A DNA stretch of 64,000 nucleotides from Brevipalpus yothersi (Eukaryota > Arthropoda > Arachnida > Trombidiformes > Tenuipalpidae): NCBI GenBank assembly GCA_003956705.1, contig QZCP01000001.1:567528-631527 (forward strand), in the 5' to 3' direction. Position numbers and translations under genes: made by a program. Below are positions 34,045 through 46,500 of the stretch, piece by piece (position 1 is the stretch's first letter; each line of letters starts with the position of its first letter). The notes below the pieces were generated by a model. The model was not told the origin of the DNA. It worked only from the letters and a program-made list of their open reading frames with translations, and made no database searches.

Positions 34045-34170
34045 GGTAACCATAGCAATACGCGCGCATACAAAATGGCCTCATGTGATTGGCTGAAATC
34101 GAAAGCGAACGAGAACGAAAACTCATTGAGTTCTCGTTGCGTTCGCTTATTTTGTGACCTACTATATAAA
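34045..34170 (+). promoter_or_regulatory. Histone H4 promoter (copy 1)
   Basis: A block conserved in all three H4 copies. In order: GGTAACCATAGCAATACGCGCG; an inverted CCAAT box (ATTGG at 34088); the palindrome AACTCATTGAGTT (34120-34132) followed by CTCGTTGCG; and TATATAAA (34163-34170), about 105 bp before the start codon. Confidence 0.8.
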
Positions 34171-34266
34171 GCAAAACTCATTCATTTACATTTCATCATC
34201 CGCTTTTACGGTCTCTTTTATCTCAGTAAATTTTGAATCTTTTAACAGTTCAATTAAAAACTCTAA

Positions 34267-34587
<321 letters not shown>

Positions 34588-34635
34588 GCGATTGTTATAC
34601 ACATCTCTTGGTCCATCGACTACCAATTTGAAAAC

Positions 34636-34651
34636 GGCCTTTTTCAAGGCC
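34636..34651 (+). terminator. Histone 3' stem-loop (H4 copy 1)
   Basis: GGCCTTTTTCAAGGCC: a 6-bp stem with the loop TTTC, matching the histone pre-mRNA processing hairpin bound by SLBP. A purine-rich stretch (GAAAAAGAG, near 34667) follows as a downstream element. An AATAAA also lies downstream at 34749. Confidence 0.95.
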
Positions 34652-34910
34652 AACCATTTTTATGTGAAAAAGAGTAATTGCTTTTATTGAGCTCACTACG
34701 AAGAATTTATCTGATTTGTTTCTCTTTCATTCAAATAGTCATCTATTTAATAAACAGACGTTGTTCTATTTAAAGCTAATTTTCATTTCGATGTCGACTC
34801 TATGTGAGTACTAGGCTTCTCCAAAACATGATCGGGTCCATCAGCTACCCTAATAGATCACCGTGTGTCGAATCCTATTCAGATATTCTAAAGCAACAAT
34901 GCAGAGTTTA

Positions 34911-36047
34911 CTATAAACAATCATTTTTGTTATTGAAATGAGGTAAAATTACAAGCTCTTGAGTTTTAGCTTTACTCAAAAATCCATTGTTAAAATCAAG
35001 AGCACTCATCTTTCTATGATTTTTGGGACCTAATGTTTTGAAAGCCACCCAATTCTGGTCTTTACATTTTACACATAAAGCTCCTAAACGTTTATTATAC
35101 ATACATAGTCCAGGTTGATTGATAATTTGGCCATAAATTGACAACTCAGCGCGAGGCCAATTAAGAGAAGACGATTCTTGAAAGTCAATCATATCGTACA
35201 GCCGCAAAGTTTGAGCATCAATCCACTTGGTATGGAGAGGTAGAATACCATCAAGAGCTCTGAATTTACGATCAACCTCAATGGCAGTTAATAATCCCCA
35301 ATCAATGAAGCTATCCTCTGATTTCAATTTTTTAGCATAGCAGCTTCCTTTCTTTTCTTGAGGATGTGCGTTCCGTAAATGATGTTGAAGATTTTCGATG
35401 CATTCTAATAATAATTGAGCTCCTAAATTGCCTAATTTATTGACTAGTTCTTTGGTTTTTGTGCATTCAGAGAGAGGATAAGATACTTTCATTAGAACAT
35501 CTCCAATGTCAAACTTATCGGGTTTAATGGTAACGATCGTTACACCAGTCTCTTTATCACCAGCCATAATGGCCCTTGGAATTGGAGTACTTCCTCTCCA
35601 GCGAGGCAATAAACTTGGATGAACATTAATCATACCATGCTTACATGATTGGATCGAATCTCTGTCTATTAATTCACCAAAAGATACCACAATTCCTAGA
35701 TCGAATTCAGAACTTTTCAATCGGTACGGCCAATGATGATGCTCCAGACTTATTTCTTTGGAAAATTTGTCAATCAGTGTTCGAGGCTAAAATTTATCAA
35801 AGAATTGAAATCACCACTATTAGGGAAGGTTAACCATTAACCAATCTCTTACCTTTGTAATAACTTCAAGTTTGGTAATGAGATCTTTTTCATCACGATG
35901 AGTAACAAGAGATTTCAGGCTCAACAAACTGAATTCATCTGATCCATAAAAGATGAGTGACAAACTACGAGAATGGTTCAGTGAAAGTAAACCATGTTGA
36001 TGACAACATCTAAATTTGCACAATAGTAGTTTTAATCTGTTTTTCAT
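34911..36047 (-). CDS. MTFMT: Mitochondrial methionyl-tRNA formyltransferase
   Basis: Two exons in transcript order, 36047-35853 and 35786-34911, joined in phase 0; 356 aa from the ATG at 36047 (human 389). Exon 1 has a basic presequence (MKNRLKLLLCKFRCC) and the Rossmann start LIFYGSDEFSLLSLKSL. Exon 2 holds the formyl-transfer core NVHPSLLPRWRGSTPIPRAI followed by MAGDKETGVTI, with the catalytic Asn/His pair, and the C-terminal domain (DAQTLRLYD). The enzyme formylates Met-tRNA with 10-formyl-THF so that mitochondrial translation can start. Other in-frame ATGs at 36116 and 36188 would only lengthen the presequence. The gene faces H4 tail-to-tail; its 3' end was copied to 57.7 kb. Confidence 0.92.
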
Positions 36048-37568
36048 AGGATTTGATAAAAAATAAACTGATTTCAAAAATCTGTAAGATTTGAACCAAA
36101 AGCAGTTCACTTCCATGTGCTCGGTTGTTGGTAAACAATCACAACTGCGGCTGTTCTTGATGCACTCCGAACTGCAAGTAGACAGCATCCATTCAATCAA
36201 GCAGAATTTCGATTAACTGACAACCCATCACGAATTCATCAGATGATCCCGATTCTGGAACTATAATAAGCACAATATATGCATACCATAGATTAAGAGA
36301 GATGCATTTGGATATACATGCATCTTGGAGATTTTGGAAGCATCAACGGAGAATTCTTGCAGATAAAATCGGGAGCTCATTTGCCGGTGATGGGTCCGTC
36401 GAAACGTTGAAGAGAGATTGATTAACATATTCTGAAAATACTTGGAATTTTATAGAATCAAATTGTCGTCATTTTCCTGCCCTCTATCTCTTTCTCTCTT
36501 TCGATGTTGATTGGCCTATTTTATCAATTATCGAATTGATTTTTTCTTCTCACAATTTTTTTTGTCAGCCGTGATGGCTTCAAATCATAGCTGTTACCTT
36601 CAATGAAACTTCCAGACTGCATGTTAGTTTTGAGGACAGGGCTGTGCTTCTCTTTACCATCGATACAATTATTCTATTAATGAAGAGAATGATGAAATTT
36701 GAACTGTGAACTTTTACCATCATTTTTCATTCAAATTAGATTGAGAGGGTGGGCCAGAAACAAGACTGCCGTAAGGAATGCAAATTAGAACATCTGATGT
36801 CTGATTTCAAATCTATCCAATTCGTCGATGTAAAGGTGAGAATTTTCGAAAAATACTACCTCCAAAGAGGTTCAATCCGATGATCCTCTCTTTCCAACAA
36901 CAGTTTGAGAATTCGGATAACTTTTGTAGAAGATGGCGAGCTGTTTTCAAATATTAGTTATGAAACAGAAAGATATTCGTGAAAAGATTGAAGGTCAGCT
37001 AAGACAATTCGACACTTTTCAAATGATCAGTTTTAACAAAGCATTGAGAAGCTATCATTCGTTTCGGTGGCCAAAATGTTATTATTTTGTTTGTCACGGT
37101 GACTATGAGAAGCAATCATCTTCGGTTGGGAACAAAGAATTTTTCAGACCTTGAAATGAAGACGAAAGAATTTGATGATAACGAATCAATATTTTTCCTC
37201 ACAATCAATCGAATATCCACTCACTTATCAACCCTCACTTTCTCTTCCCATTTCAGAGCTATTACATGAAGGCTAAAATCATTGGTTAAAATTACCTACT
37301 CCTTCCGGTTACTTCATTAGTCACGACCTTTAATAACATCACCAGCAAGACACGAAGATAATGATCTGTTTCGTGTTTGAGTGTGAATACGCATATTAGT
37401 GTACTATATATTCAATGATATCATGGTGGTACTACCAAGCTTGTATTCTTGTAAGATTTCAAACCCATTAACCTCGTGACCACGATGAACGTTTGAAATT
37501 CGAAAAGTACATGAACTCATTACCTAAGCAGCTTGATCTGTGTCGAAGTATCAAAATCAATAGACTAG

Positions 37569-37610
37569 GAGAAAGAAAGAAAGAAAGAAAGAGAGCGAGA
37601 GAGAGAGAGA
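37569..37610. repeat. GAAA/GA tract
   Basis: GAAAGAAAGAAAG repeats passing into GAGAGAGAGA; simple sequence about 1.5 kb upstream of MTFMT. Confidence 0.9.
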
Positions 37611-38575
37611 ATTGATTGAAAATGAAAGTAGATTTTGACCTTCATCGATCGCAAAAATGGAGCTAATCTTGAAATTGAAATTGACTCTAAGCAAGAGAAC
37701 ATGTAACCACCTTCTCCACAAGTTTCAATACACTTTTCATAGCATCTTTCGAATTGCTTTCTTTCAATTACTATTAGCTTATCGACTTATACAACTCTTC
37801 GATCACAGATTTCATGGAATAGAGAAGGAGAAAGAAAATTTTATTTCATGCCATAAAAAGGATAAATTTCTTTTATTTTATCATGAAATATTTATCTGAG
37901 ATCTAAAATTTACACAATTCTCACAAATCTTTGCTTCTCTCAAGACTACGTTTAGATTTTGTTTGTGTGTTTTAAGTCATCTCTTGATCTGCCTTCTCAC
38001 TTGAAGCTTTTCATGATCAGCATATATAACTGATTAATGGTAGGCAATAAAAATATGAGTCAATTGTTCTCATTTGCTCTCAAATTGAAATATTTTTCCA
38101 TCTCTCTAAATTGTCATCATTCACCGAGACTGAGCTCGTAAAGCTGTTATCAGCTCATTTGAATGAAGTTGACTTTTCGTTAACTCATCAATCGTCAGTA
38201 AATGAATAAGGTTAATCATTAGTAGCCGGATGCTTTGTGATTCAAATTTTTTGATCCATCTTTGTGGTTAACAATACAAATCATTTCGATTCTTCAAACG
38301 TTATCGATCAAATTCAATTGAATCTCACATCTCTTCACCTTATCACAATCGAATTGATCCAATCTTATTCATCTACCATTAATCTCAACTCATTCTTTGA
38401 ATGGTCAGTGTCTCACTACTACTAATTGATTACAAAAGTTCACTAACAGTGTTCCCTCCATCCACAATTTCATCCATATCAAGCGTTCTTGATCGATTCA
38501 GTGAAAACATTAACGCTATAAATCCACTTCCGGACGTTGATGGTACATCTTCGGTGTTGTCATTAGGCATCTTCG

Positions 38576-38580
<5 letters not shown>

Positions 38581-38613
<33 letters not shown>
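38581..38613. repeat. CT dinucleotide tract
   Basis: Uninterrupted CT repeat of about 16 units in the MTFMT/ENPP6 spacer. Confidence 0.95.
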
Positions 38614-38615
<2 letters not shown>

Positions 38616-39292
38616 AATTCAATCATTTGGACACTCTCAACTAACTAAAGTGGCTCTCTTCTGAAAATAAAAGGATTTAAAGGATAAAGTCAGTGTGTTG
38701 ATCAGTTGAGGCAAGATGAAGAAGCAAATCAACTCATCTCGCACGTTCATCTGACGTATATCAAGACGCATTGAACTGCGATCCCATCAAGCACTTGTGG
38801 TGCTCTGAGGCCACGCATCGCTCGAAGGTACGCTTGAAAGTCGCTTATCTCGAGAAAACTTAAAAATGACCTCAACCAAATCGTATAGCCACCAAGAGGA
38901 TGGAGAGATTTAAATTATCTTCTCAAGATGGACACTCTCTCTTTCTCCCCATCTTCCTCTCTTTCTATTTCTCTTTCTTTCGCTTGTAGTCGAACATTCT
39001 TTTCATGTCCCTTGTCCAGGCCAGTTTAATATTTTCCTGGTAGATGAACACCGGTTCTTTTTGTCCTTTTTGTTTTGTTTGTGCAAACTCGATTTTCTCT
39101 CATTTTAAACGCTCTCTACTTCTCACCCTATCACATTCATTCATTTCACTTTCTTGTCCACCAGAATCAGCGCCAATCAAACACATCAATAATTAATAGG
39201 TGTTAATGGTTACCATTTCGATATTCAATCAGATTTTAAGCCTACTATGATTCTTGTTATGCGATTCATTTGAGCCCCTCTTCCGCCTTCCT

Positions 39293-39295
<3 letters not shown>

Positions 39296-39350
<55 letters not shown>
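39296..39350. repeat. CT dinucleotide tract upstream of ENPP6
   Basis: Uninterrupted CT repeat, about 405 bp before the ENPP6 start codon, with further imperfect CT repeats at 39401-39452. The pyrimidine strand is the sense strand. Confidence 0.95.
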
Positions 39351-39353
<3 letters not shown>

Positions 39354-39754
39354 GCCATCATCTTTGTCATCCACTTCATCAGTTCCACTTCCTCCCACTT
39401 ACCTCCTCTCTCTCCCTATCTCTATCTCTATCTCTTTCTCTTTCTCTCTCTTGTGTTCTCACTTACGTTTGCGGTTTGTGAACTCATCTCGAGCTGCGAA
39501 CTTACTTCGAGTGGCTCAGTCGAAGTCGAAGAAAAACGAAGTGAAGACAGTGACGATCAGCCCAACGCAAGCCATTGTTGGCAAGTGAATTCTCTTCGCT
39601 TCGATCTGGACTTCAATCTCAATACTTCACGGATGATCGCAGTTCCAATCATTCACAGAGTTGGGCTCATTGCAACCAGTGGAGGGTTGATCCAGTGTAT
39701 CAAGAGACATTTTTTTACTCATCATTCTTTATCCATATCAATCAACTCATCACG

Positions 39755-42700
39755 ATGCGGACCATTTTACTCATCAATTGTGCTGTGATAACTTTTCTCT
39801 CACTACTCAGTGCTTACAAGTGTGTGCCTACCTCAAAATCTGGCCCAAAATCATCCAAAACTTCTTCACAATCGAAGCAAAAATTAATTTTAATTCTTGC
39901 TGATGGAGTTCGTTATGATTATATCAATGATCCAACTTTAAAAGGCTTCAAGCGAATGGCGCGGACTGGAGTTCGAGCTGAATATGTTAGACCAATATTT
40001 CCATCCAACTCATACCCAAATTGGTACACTATCGTCACAGGTAAGAGATTTTAGCATCATCATTCATCTTTCGTATGACCGTGAAATTCTCATCTTAAGC
40101 GTCTTTGTGAAAAATGGTCATTGCCACATTCTAGAGGACTAGTCCTTGTTGGAGCTTGTAGGACAAATGATTTATAACCAGAGGAATGTGTTTCGATTTT
40201 GTCAAAATTTTTCCTCTGGTTTCTTCAAAAAAATCAGGCCCAAAATTTTTGCTGTTCGCCCGATTGAGTGTTTGAAGGGAAATTCTTCCGAGTGTTTGAA
40301 TGCTGTTTTTGGCCAGATGAATAGCAAATTAACTTCAATCATTCAGTAATTCAGTCAAAATGTGCCCACTTATGCATGAAACGGTAGAGTTATGATTTAA
40401 GACGACAAGGTTATTCATTATTTCATTATTTATTTTAAATTCTATGAAAAGAGCCGTTTTTGTTGCTCTATTTGTCTCATTATCTTTCACTTTATTTCTC
40501 TTTTCATGCTTTGGTGTGTATAGTTATTTTTTTGCATTGACATTCATTTGACAAAATCATTTGAATCAAATGTGTCTATCATTTTTAGTTCATTCGCTCG
40601 TGTAAGCATGAGGTCAGAGGAGAAGCAATTCCAGAAAAAAACTTTGTTGAACTTGTGCTATGTCTGTCAATCTGGTGTGTTGAAAATTATTCTGTTGATT
40701 AATAGCTGAGAAAAATGCTGTTAAAGGCCATGAACATCCTGGCAGAGGTCATAGCGAACAATGTCTCCAGGCATTAATAATCTCTAACATTCCGCTTTAT
40801 GACCACTTTTGACGGTGATTGTGTAGAAGGAAATATTCATGCACACTTCGACGATAAGTTTCATTAATTTTTAACTTTGAGCTGGAAAAAATCTCATCAT
40901 CACAGTTGTAGTATGATGAGAGTGGTCAAAGATTTCCATGGAAAATGAGAAAATGATGAGCATGATGATGATATCGGACAAGAATTCCTGATAAGCCGTT
41001 CAAATAGTTCCAATATCATATTGAATCTTCATGTCCCTGAACTGGTGTGAATCATTCTCATTGAACAGTACTTGCTGGCAGCATGTAATATTCCATTACA
41101 GTGGGGAAAGTTTGAATCATTGCACAAGTCTTGTTCATTGAGTCCAAGGAAAAGACATAAGTAATTTTTTCGTGAGTGTGTGTGAATGAAAGTCATTTTA
41201 AAATGGAGATGATTATAATGTTTATTCGCGAGATGATAATTGAGCTTCAAAAGTATATATCTGTCCCGTGATTTCGAAAAACTTTAATGATTCTTCTCTA
41301 GTCTAAATTGAACAAGCAACTTTCCATTCCGAATATCTTGATTGACAAATTTTTTTTTTTCGAAAAATTTTCTATAACTTTCAACTAAGTATAATTAATT
41401 CGACTGTTGAGGATTGTCACATAAATAGAACATGATTTGAAATTTTACTTTGAAAATCCACACCTAATTGTAGAAACACACAGGGTTGTAAAATAGCCAC
41501 TTTCATGAATTCGGATAAGATCTTGACAGAAGTTTGAGTTGTGATTCTTCCAATTATCTCTCCACATCATTGAAAAGAAAATCAATCAGATCCTCAATAA
41601 GCTCCATGTCGTGATTGATATTGACTTTGATTGGGGGCCTTAATAAGAAAAGGATCACAAAAATCATGAATTCCCTAGAAGCTCTGATGTCATCAAAGGA
41701 TATGGCAGGTATCATTTTAGCCTCATATTATGCGATCAAGAAAAATATTAAATGTCCTGAATCAATATCTTGAAACTGGATTTTCTCTGATTTTTATGGA
41801 ATCTCGGTTGAACAGCAACTCGAAACAATATAAGTTGCTGAAAATATATATGGAAGAGTAGATTCATAGAATCAAAGCCCTAACAGTGAACTAACAAACC
41901 AGCACTTGGTGAAACAAAAAAAACTGAGTGGAATGACTTGAGATCACTAGAGAATGTATAATATGCCAACATTCATCTCATCGTTTGCTGTTTGAGCCCT
42001 TCTTTTACATGATCTGGAATATTCTTACAAATTGTCTGATTTGCTTCTTCCGAGTGGGCTGCTAGAATTCCTCCGGTATTTGGAAACTCTGCATCCTTAT
42101 GATAGAGTATCTCATTCCCATAAATATCTGTCATTCGACCACCAAGTGAGTGTAGGATTGCTTGAGGAGCACATGTATCCCATTTTTTGGTACCAGGACT
42201 GGGGTACACATAGGCATGAGCTTTGCCTTCGATCACGTACAGAACTTTATTGCCAGCACCACCAATTCGTACCTCAGTTGTTGGTTTGAGGGCAAGAAGG
42301 GTGTCATCAACTAATTTACTACGATGTGATCGGGTTGTTACTATCACTGGACCATTAGCAGGTGGATCTCGTTTCTCGATGCCAAATCCTCCAAGTCCAA
42401 CAATGCCCCACATCGTTCTTCCCAGATTGAATGGATCTTTTCCCACCTGAGAAATGATAAATATGAAGAACATATTGGAACAGCTGTCAGTGCAAAGTAT
42501 GTGTTGGCATCAACTCACCTCATATTGATAATAAGGTTGATGGATAACACCAGAAACTGGCTCACCATTAATCGCTATTCCAATCAAGATTGTAACCTCT
42601 TCAAGCAAACCTAATTAACCAAACATGAATAGATGGGTTTTTCTCCATGAAATATTCTTAATTGTCTGAACAGAGACACATAGCTAAATTAACATTTACC

Positions 42701-43508
42701 TTGAGCAAACTCTCTGGTTCCATCCAATGGATCTACCCAAACGACAATATCCTCTTCTTTAATGGATTGAAAGCGAGCTGGACACTCATGGGACAATACT
42801 GTTGAATCTAAATCTTGACATATACCATCCTGCTCGGGATCATTGGGGTCTAATTCCTTTATATTCACGAGAACGAGAATCGCAACAATAGTGTGTGTGT
42901 GAGAAAATTCATCGGGAAACAATTGAACAGTTTCTCTCAGTTGGCATTCATGATCAATCGTTGTAATCGTTCACCATTTGAGTAGAAGAACAATCGGTCA
43001 ATGACTATCATACTTTTCACTTACTTCTTCGCCAATAATGGTAATTTTGGGGAAACCTTTGGATAGAGAAGCAACTATGCATCGTTGTGCTCGTCGATCG
43101 GCTTCAGTTGAGAAATCATCAACACCCTGTCAATTTTATGAAGAAGAAGGACAGGATGGACATCAGTTGACCAGAGCAAGTGTGTGTGTGTGTGTGTGTG
43201 TGTGTTTATCGTTTGAGTATGATAATTATCACAACTTACCTTTTCAATTCTGCCAAGGTTTGCTGGACCTTTGTTAAGCACATTTTTAACAATAAGACCA
43301 GCTCTTTTGGCCACACAAACAGAGGCTGATACAAGCCTTACCAAAGTTGGTATATTAGCAGTGGACATTATCGAGTTTTGGGTCACCTTGCTACACAAGT
43401 AACGGAAAAGGATGAAGATTCCAAAAAGTCAGTCACCAAGAGCAAAGGAAGACTTTTAAGCACAACAATTTTGCTCCTGAATTCGGATCGATATCAGGAG
43501 CAAGCAAG

Positions 43509-43578
<70 letters not shown>

Positions 43579-46500
43579 TGAATGCAGGTTGACTCTCTCT
43601 CTCTTTCTCTCTCTCTCTCTTCCCTTTGGTATGACATCATTTTGAGCATCGATAGATTAGGGGCCAAGCAGTTATTCATTTTACTGATGGTTTTTTTTCG
43701 CTGATGGGCCAAAGTATTTCCCATTTTCTACACGTTTTGCAAGAGGTAAAGTTCTTATGCTGAGCATTTTGATCATTGAAAGACCTTGAAACACATTTGG
43801 GTTATCTAAATCGATTGCAGAATGGTCGATACTTTGAGTAGATTTGAATAATATCGTTAGAGTTCCCTGGGCTCTCTTTTATCAAAGTTAATTCATCAGC
43901 AAAGTGCTTTCATTCCTACTTTTGAGCCAAATTTTGAGCAACTTGTATCGATAAGAGCTTGTGTTGTGACGTCAAGCTCGATTCCATCTTACATTCAAGA
44001 GTTCTGGAGAAGGAAAAAGTTTGGGCACAGAAAAGTGATTATTCGAAATAAGTTTATCAATTGTAGAAGTTCCTAGAAATCGAGAATTGTTACATAAATT
44101 ACAATAATTTTACAAGGATTGAAACACACTGAGGTGTCGATCAAAATTATCGAGAAAGATCTCAGCATTCCAAATTATATTTACATCACAAAGCTCGTCG
44201 GCTGAATGATAGAAAAAATTGTAAAAATTACCTACATCTATCCAATTTTCGTTAGAAAAAAAAATTGGCCCAATTTCAAATTTCCACAAGTAATTGTGGA
44301 CAAAAATTAACTATAGTTTACCAGGTGACCATTCATATGAGGCTTATATCCATTAGTAAGAACACTGTTTTGCACAAATGGGTTTGTGAATTTGGTGTGA
44401 TTGATTTGGCTTTTTGTTTGACCATTCACGTAAAGAGGTAGCTCTTTGGCTTTGTTTTGCTCGTGTTTCGCTCGATTGTAAAGGAAAACCCCTGTGACAG
44501 CTACTGTCATTCCAAAGAAGTTGGTGAAAGTGATAGGGTTTTTCATAGTGATCAGACTTATAACTATGACGAAAATTCTTTTTGAGCTATTGCAAACGCT
44601 GTAAGTGAGTGGTGATACGAAGGAAAGAACAGTGAATGCAATCATATTTTGCAGAAAAGTCAAAAAACCATCTAAAACGAGATAAGTCAGAATTCGGCTA
44701 TTCATGCCATGTGGAGTAGTAACGATGGAAATGAGATCCATGTAGATCCAAGTAGGTAAAGAAATTAACAGGGCAAACTTTGAAATGATCGATAACAGTG
44801 ACAGATGATGAAGACCAGGCTTTTCTTTCATGACATTCTTTGAGAATATGTTGAGTAAAGAAACTAAGAAAGCAGACATCAGGGCAAAAATGAGCCCGAC
44901 TAAATTGAAACTTAATTCAGTGACAGTTGCAATTGATACACCGGCTACGATAGGCACTAAAGAAAAATACACCTGCAACAAGATAAAAGGGTTATGAGTG
45001 AGTGGAATCGGTACAATCTAAAATGTTTGGTGATATTTTCATGCTTCGATCCTAGTTATAGGAATATAAACCATCGTTGATTGAGCTTGATAAATCCGAA
45101 CTGTGAGAGGTAGCAGGAAATGGAGAAAAACGCATAGATCGTCCAGCAGAATTCAAAAATTTGGTTGTTTAGATCGATCTGAATTCATTCGCATTAACCT
45201 CAGGGAGCTATCTTCAGCTATCTTAGCAGTAATTTCTCTGACAAATCGAGCATCAGAAAAAATTCAATTAGTGAAGTAGAAAGTAGTCCAATGCTTTCCG
45301 ATTCAATGCGAACTACTGTACTTGCGCCGGCAAACGAGTAAATCAAGCTCAATAAAGTCCTTGAATGAGATCGCGTTACATGACATTAATCTGCCTCAGA
45401 AGAAATGATAATATAATGGCCTTCATCGCAATACAGTTCCAATTTCTCTCGAAAAACTTCCATTTCCTCCCAAATCGATTGAATAATTAGTCTAGATTCA
45501 CTACGACTTACTTTTGTTGTCTGTCTCTCTCCAGTGATCAGCCTTGAAAGAATGACCACAAAGAGTGGCATAGTTGATTTAACTGTGGAGTAGAAAACTT
45601 GTTTCAGAAAATATATTCATTGAATGGAAATGAGGAGCTCATACCTGTGTGAGAGTAACTGATGGGTACCTTCCACATGGATATATGAGATGATAAAGAG
45701 GCGGCGAATTTTCCGAGAGCTAATGGAATGATCATTCGCCAAAAATATCGCCTCTCAAATGTGACTTCCTTTCCAGGAGTGCCCAAGTAGTAAACAATCG
45801 GTTTTAAGAATAAAAATATGGAAGCTAATTGCACAATTGAGACTGTCATTGGATAAGGGAATCCAGAAAGGATAGTTTTAGTGACTATAGCGTTACTGGA
45901 TGAGACCAAATACCAAAGAATACATAGTATCACAATAATTAACTCGCTTTTTGGAAGCCAAAAAACCATTTTGAGTAGATTTATATTTGTGGAAGTGTGT
46001 TCCTTTCAATTGTGTAAAACCATCAGTTGGAATTGAGTTTGAATCTGTTTTATGTTGAATCAGAATTGAATGTGAACAGCCAATTTATCAGAACAAAATG
46101 AATAGATGAAAGATTGCGCAGAGAAATGTATTGTCAATGGAAAGAGAGAGAGAGAGAGAGAAAGACAAAAACAAATCGAGAGAGAGAGAAAGAAACAAGC
46201 TCGATCTGTAAATCTTCTAAACCATTCGAATGATTGAGAGATACATGTATAGATAGAAGAGGGTATGATTGTGAGACCAATTAAGTTGCAACGTTAATCT
46301 CGAGTCATTTTTTCACGGCCATCATTGAAGTAACACATACACACACACACACACAAACGATAATCACCGGTTTCCACTGGAGAGAAGAATTCTTTTCTCC
46401 TTCTCTTCAATCTCTTCATTTGTGACTTTCCACTTCACAATAATAGAGCACCTGAAACACAGGCACCATTATCCATATGATTTTATTTAAATTATAACAA

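Larger units (their letters stand above)
36048..39754. other. Long intergenic region MTFMT / ENPP6 (divergent)
   Basis: About 3.7 kb with no supported gene. It contains a GA-rich tract (37569-37610), a pure CT tract (38581-38613), and a larger CT region just before ENPP6 (39296-39452). Open frames in the CT tracts encode only Ser-Leu repeats. Sequence from about 39480 on is likely ENPP6 5' UTR. Confidence 0.5.

Noticed and set aside
36933..37269. Short open frames in the MTFMT/ENPP6 spacer
   Set aside because: Sixty to seventy codons, no recognisable motifs, no splice context.
39254..39788. Open frames with Ser-Leu or Arg-Glu repeats in CT/GA tracts (also at 43378-43724 and 51623-51915)
   Set aside because: These are translations of simple dinucleotide repeats and not genes.
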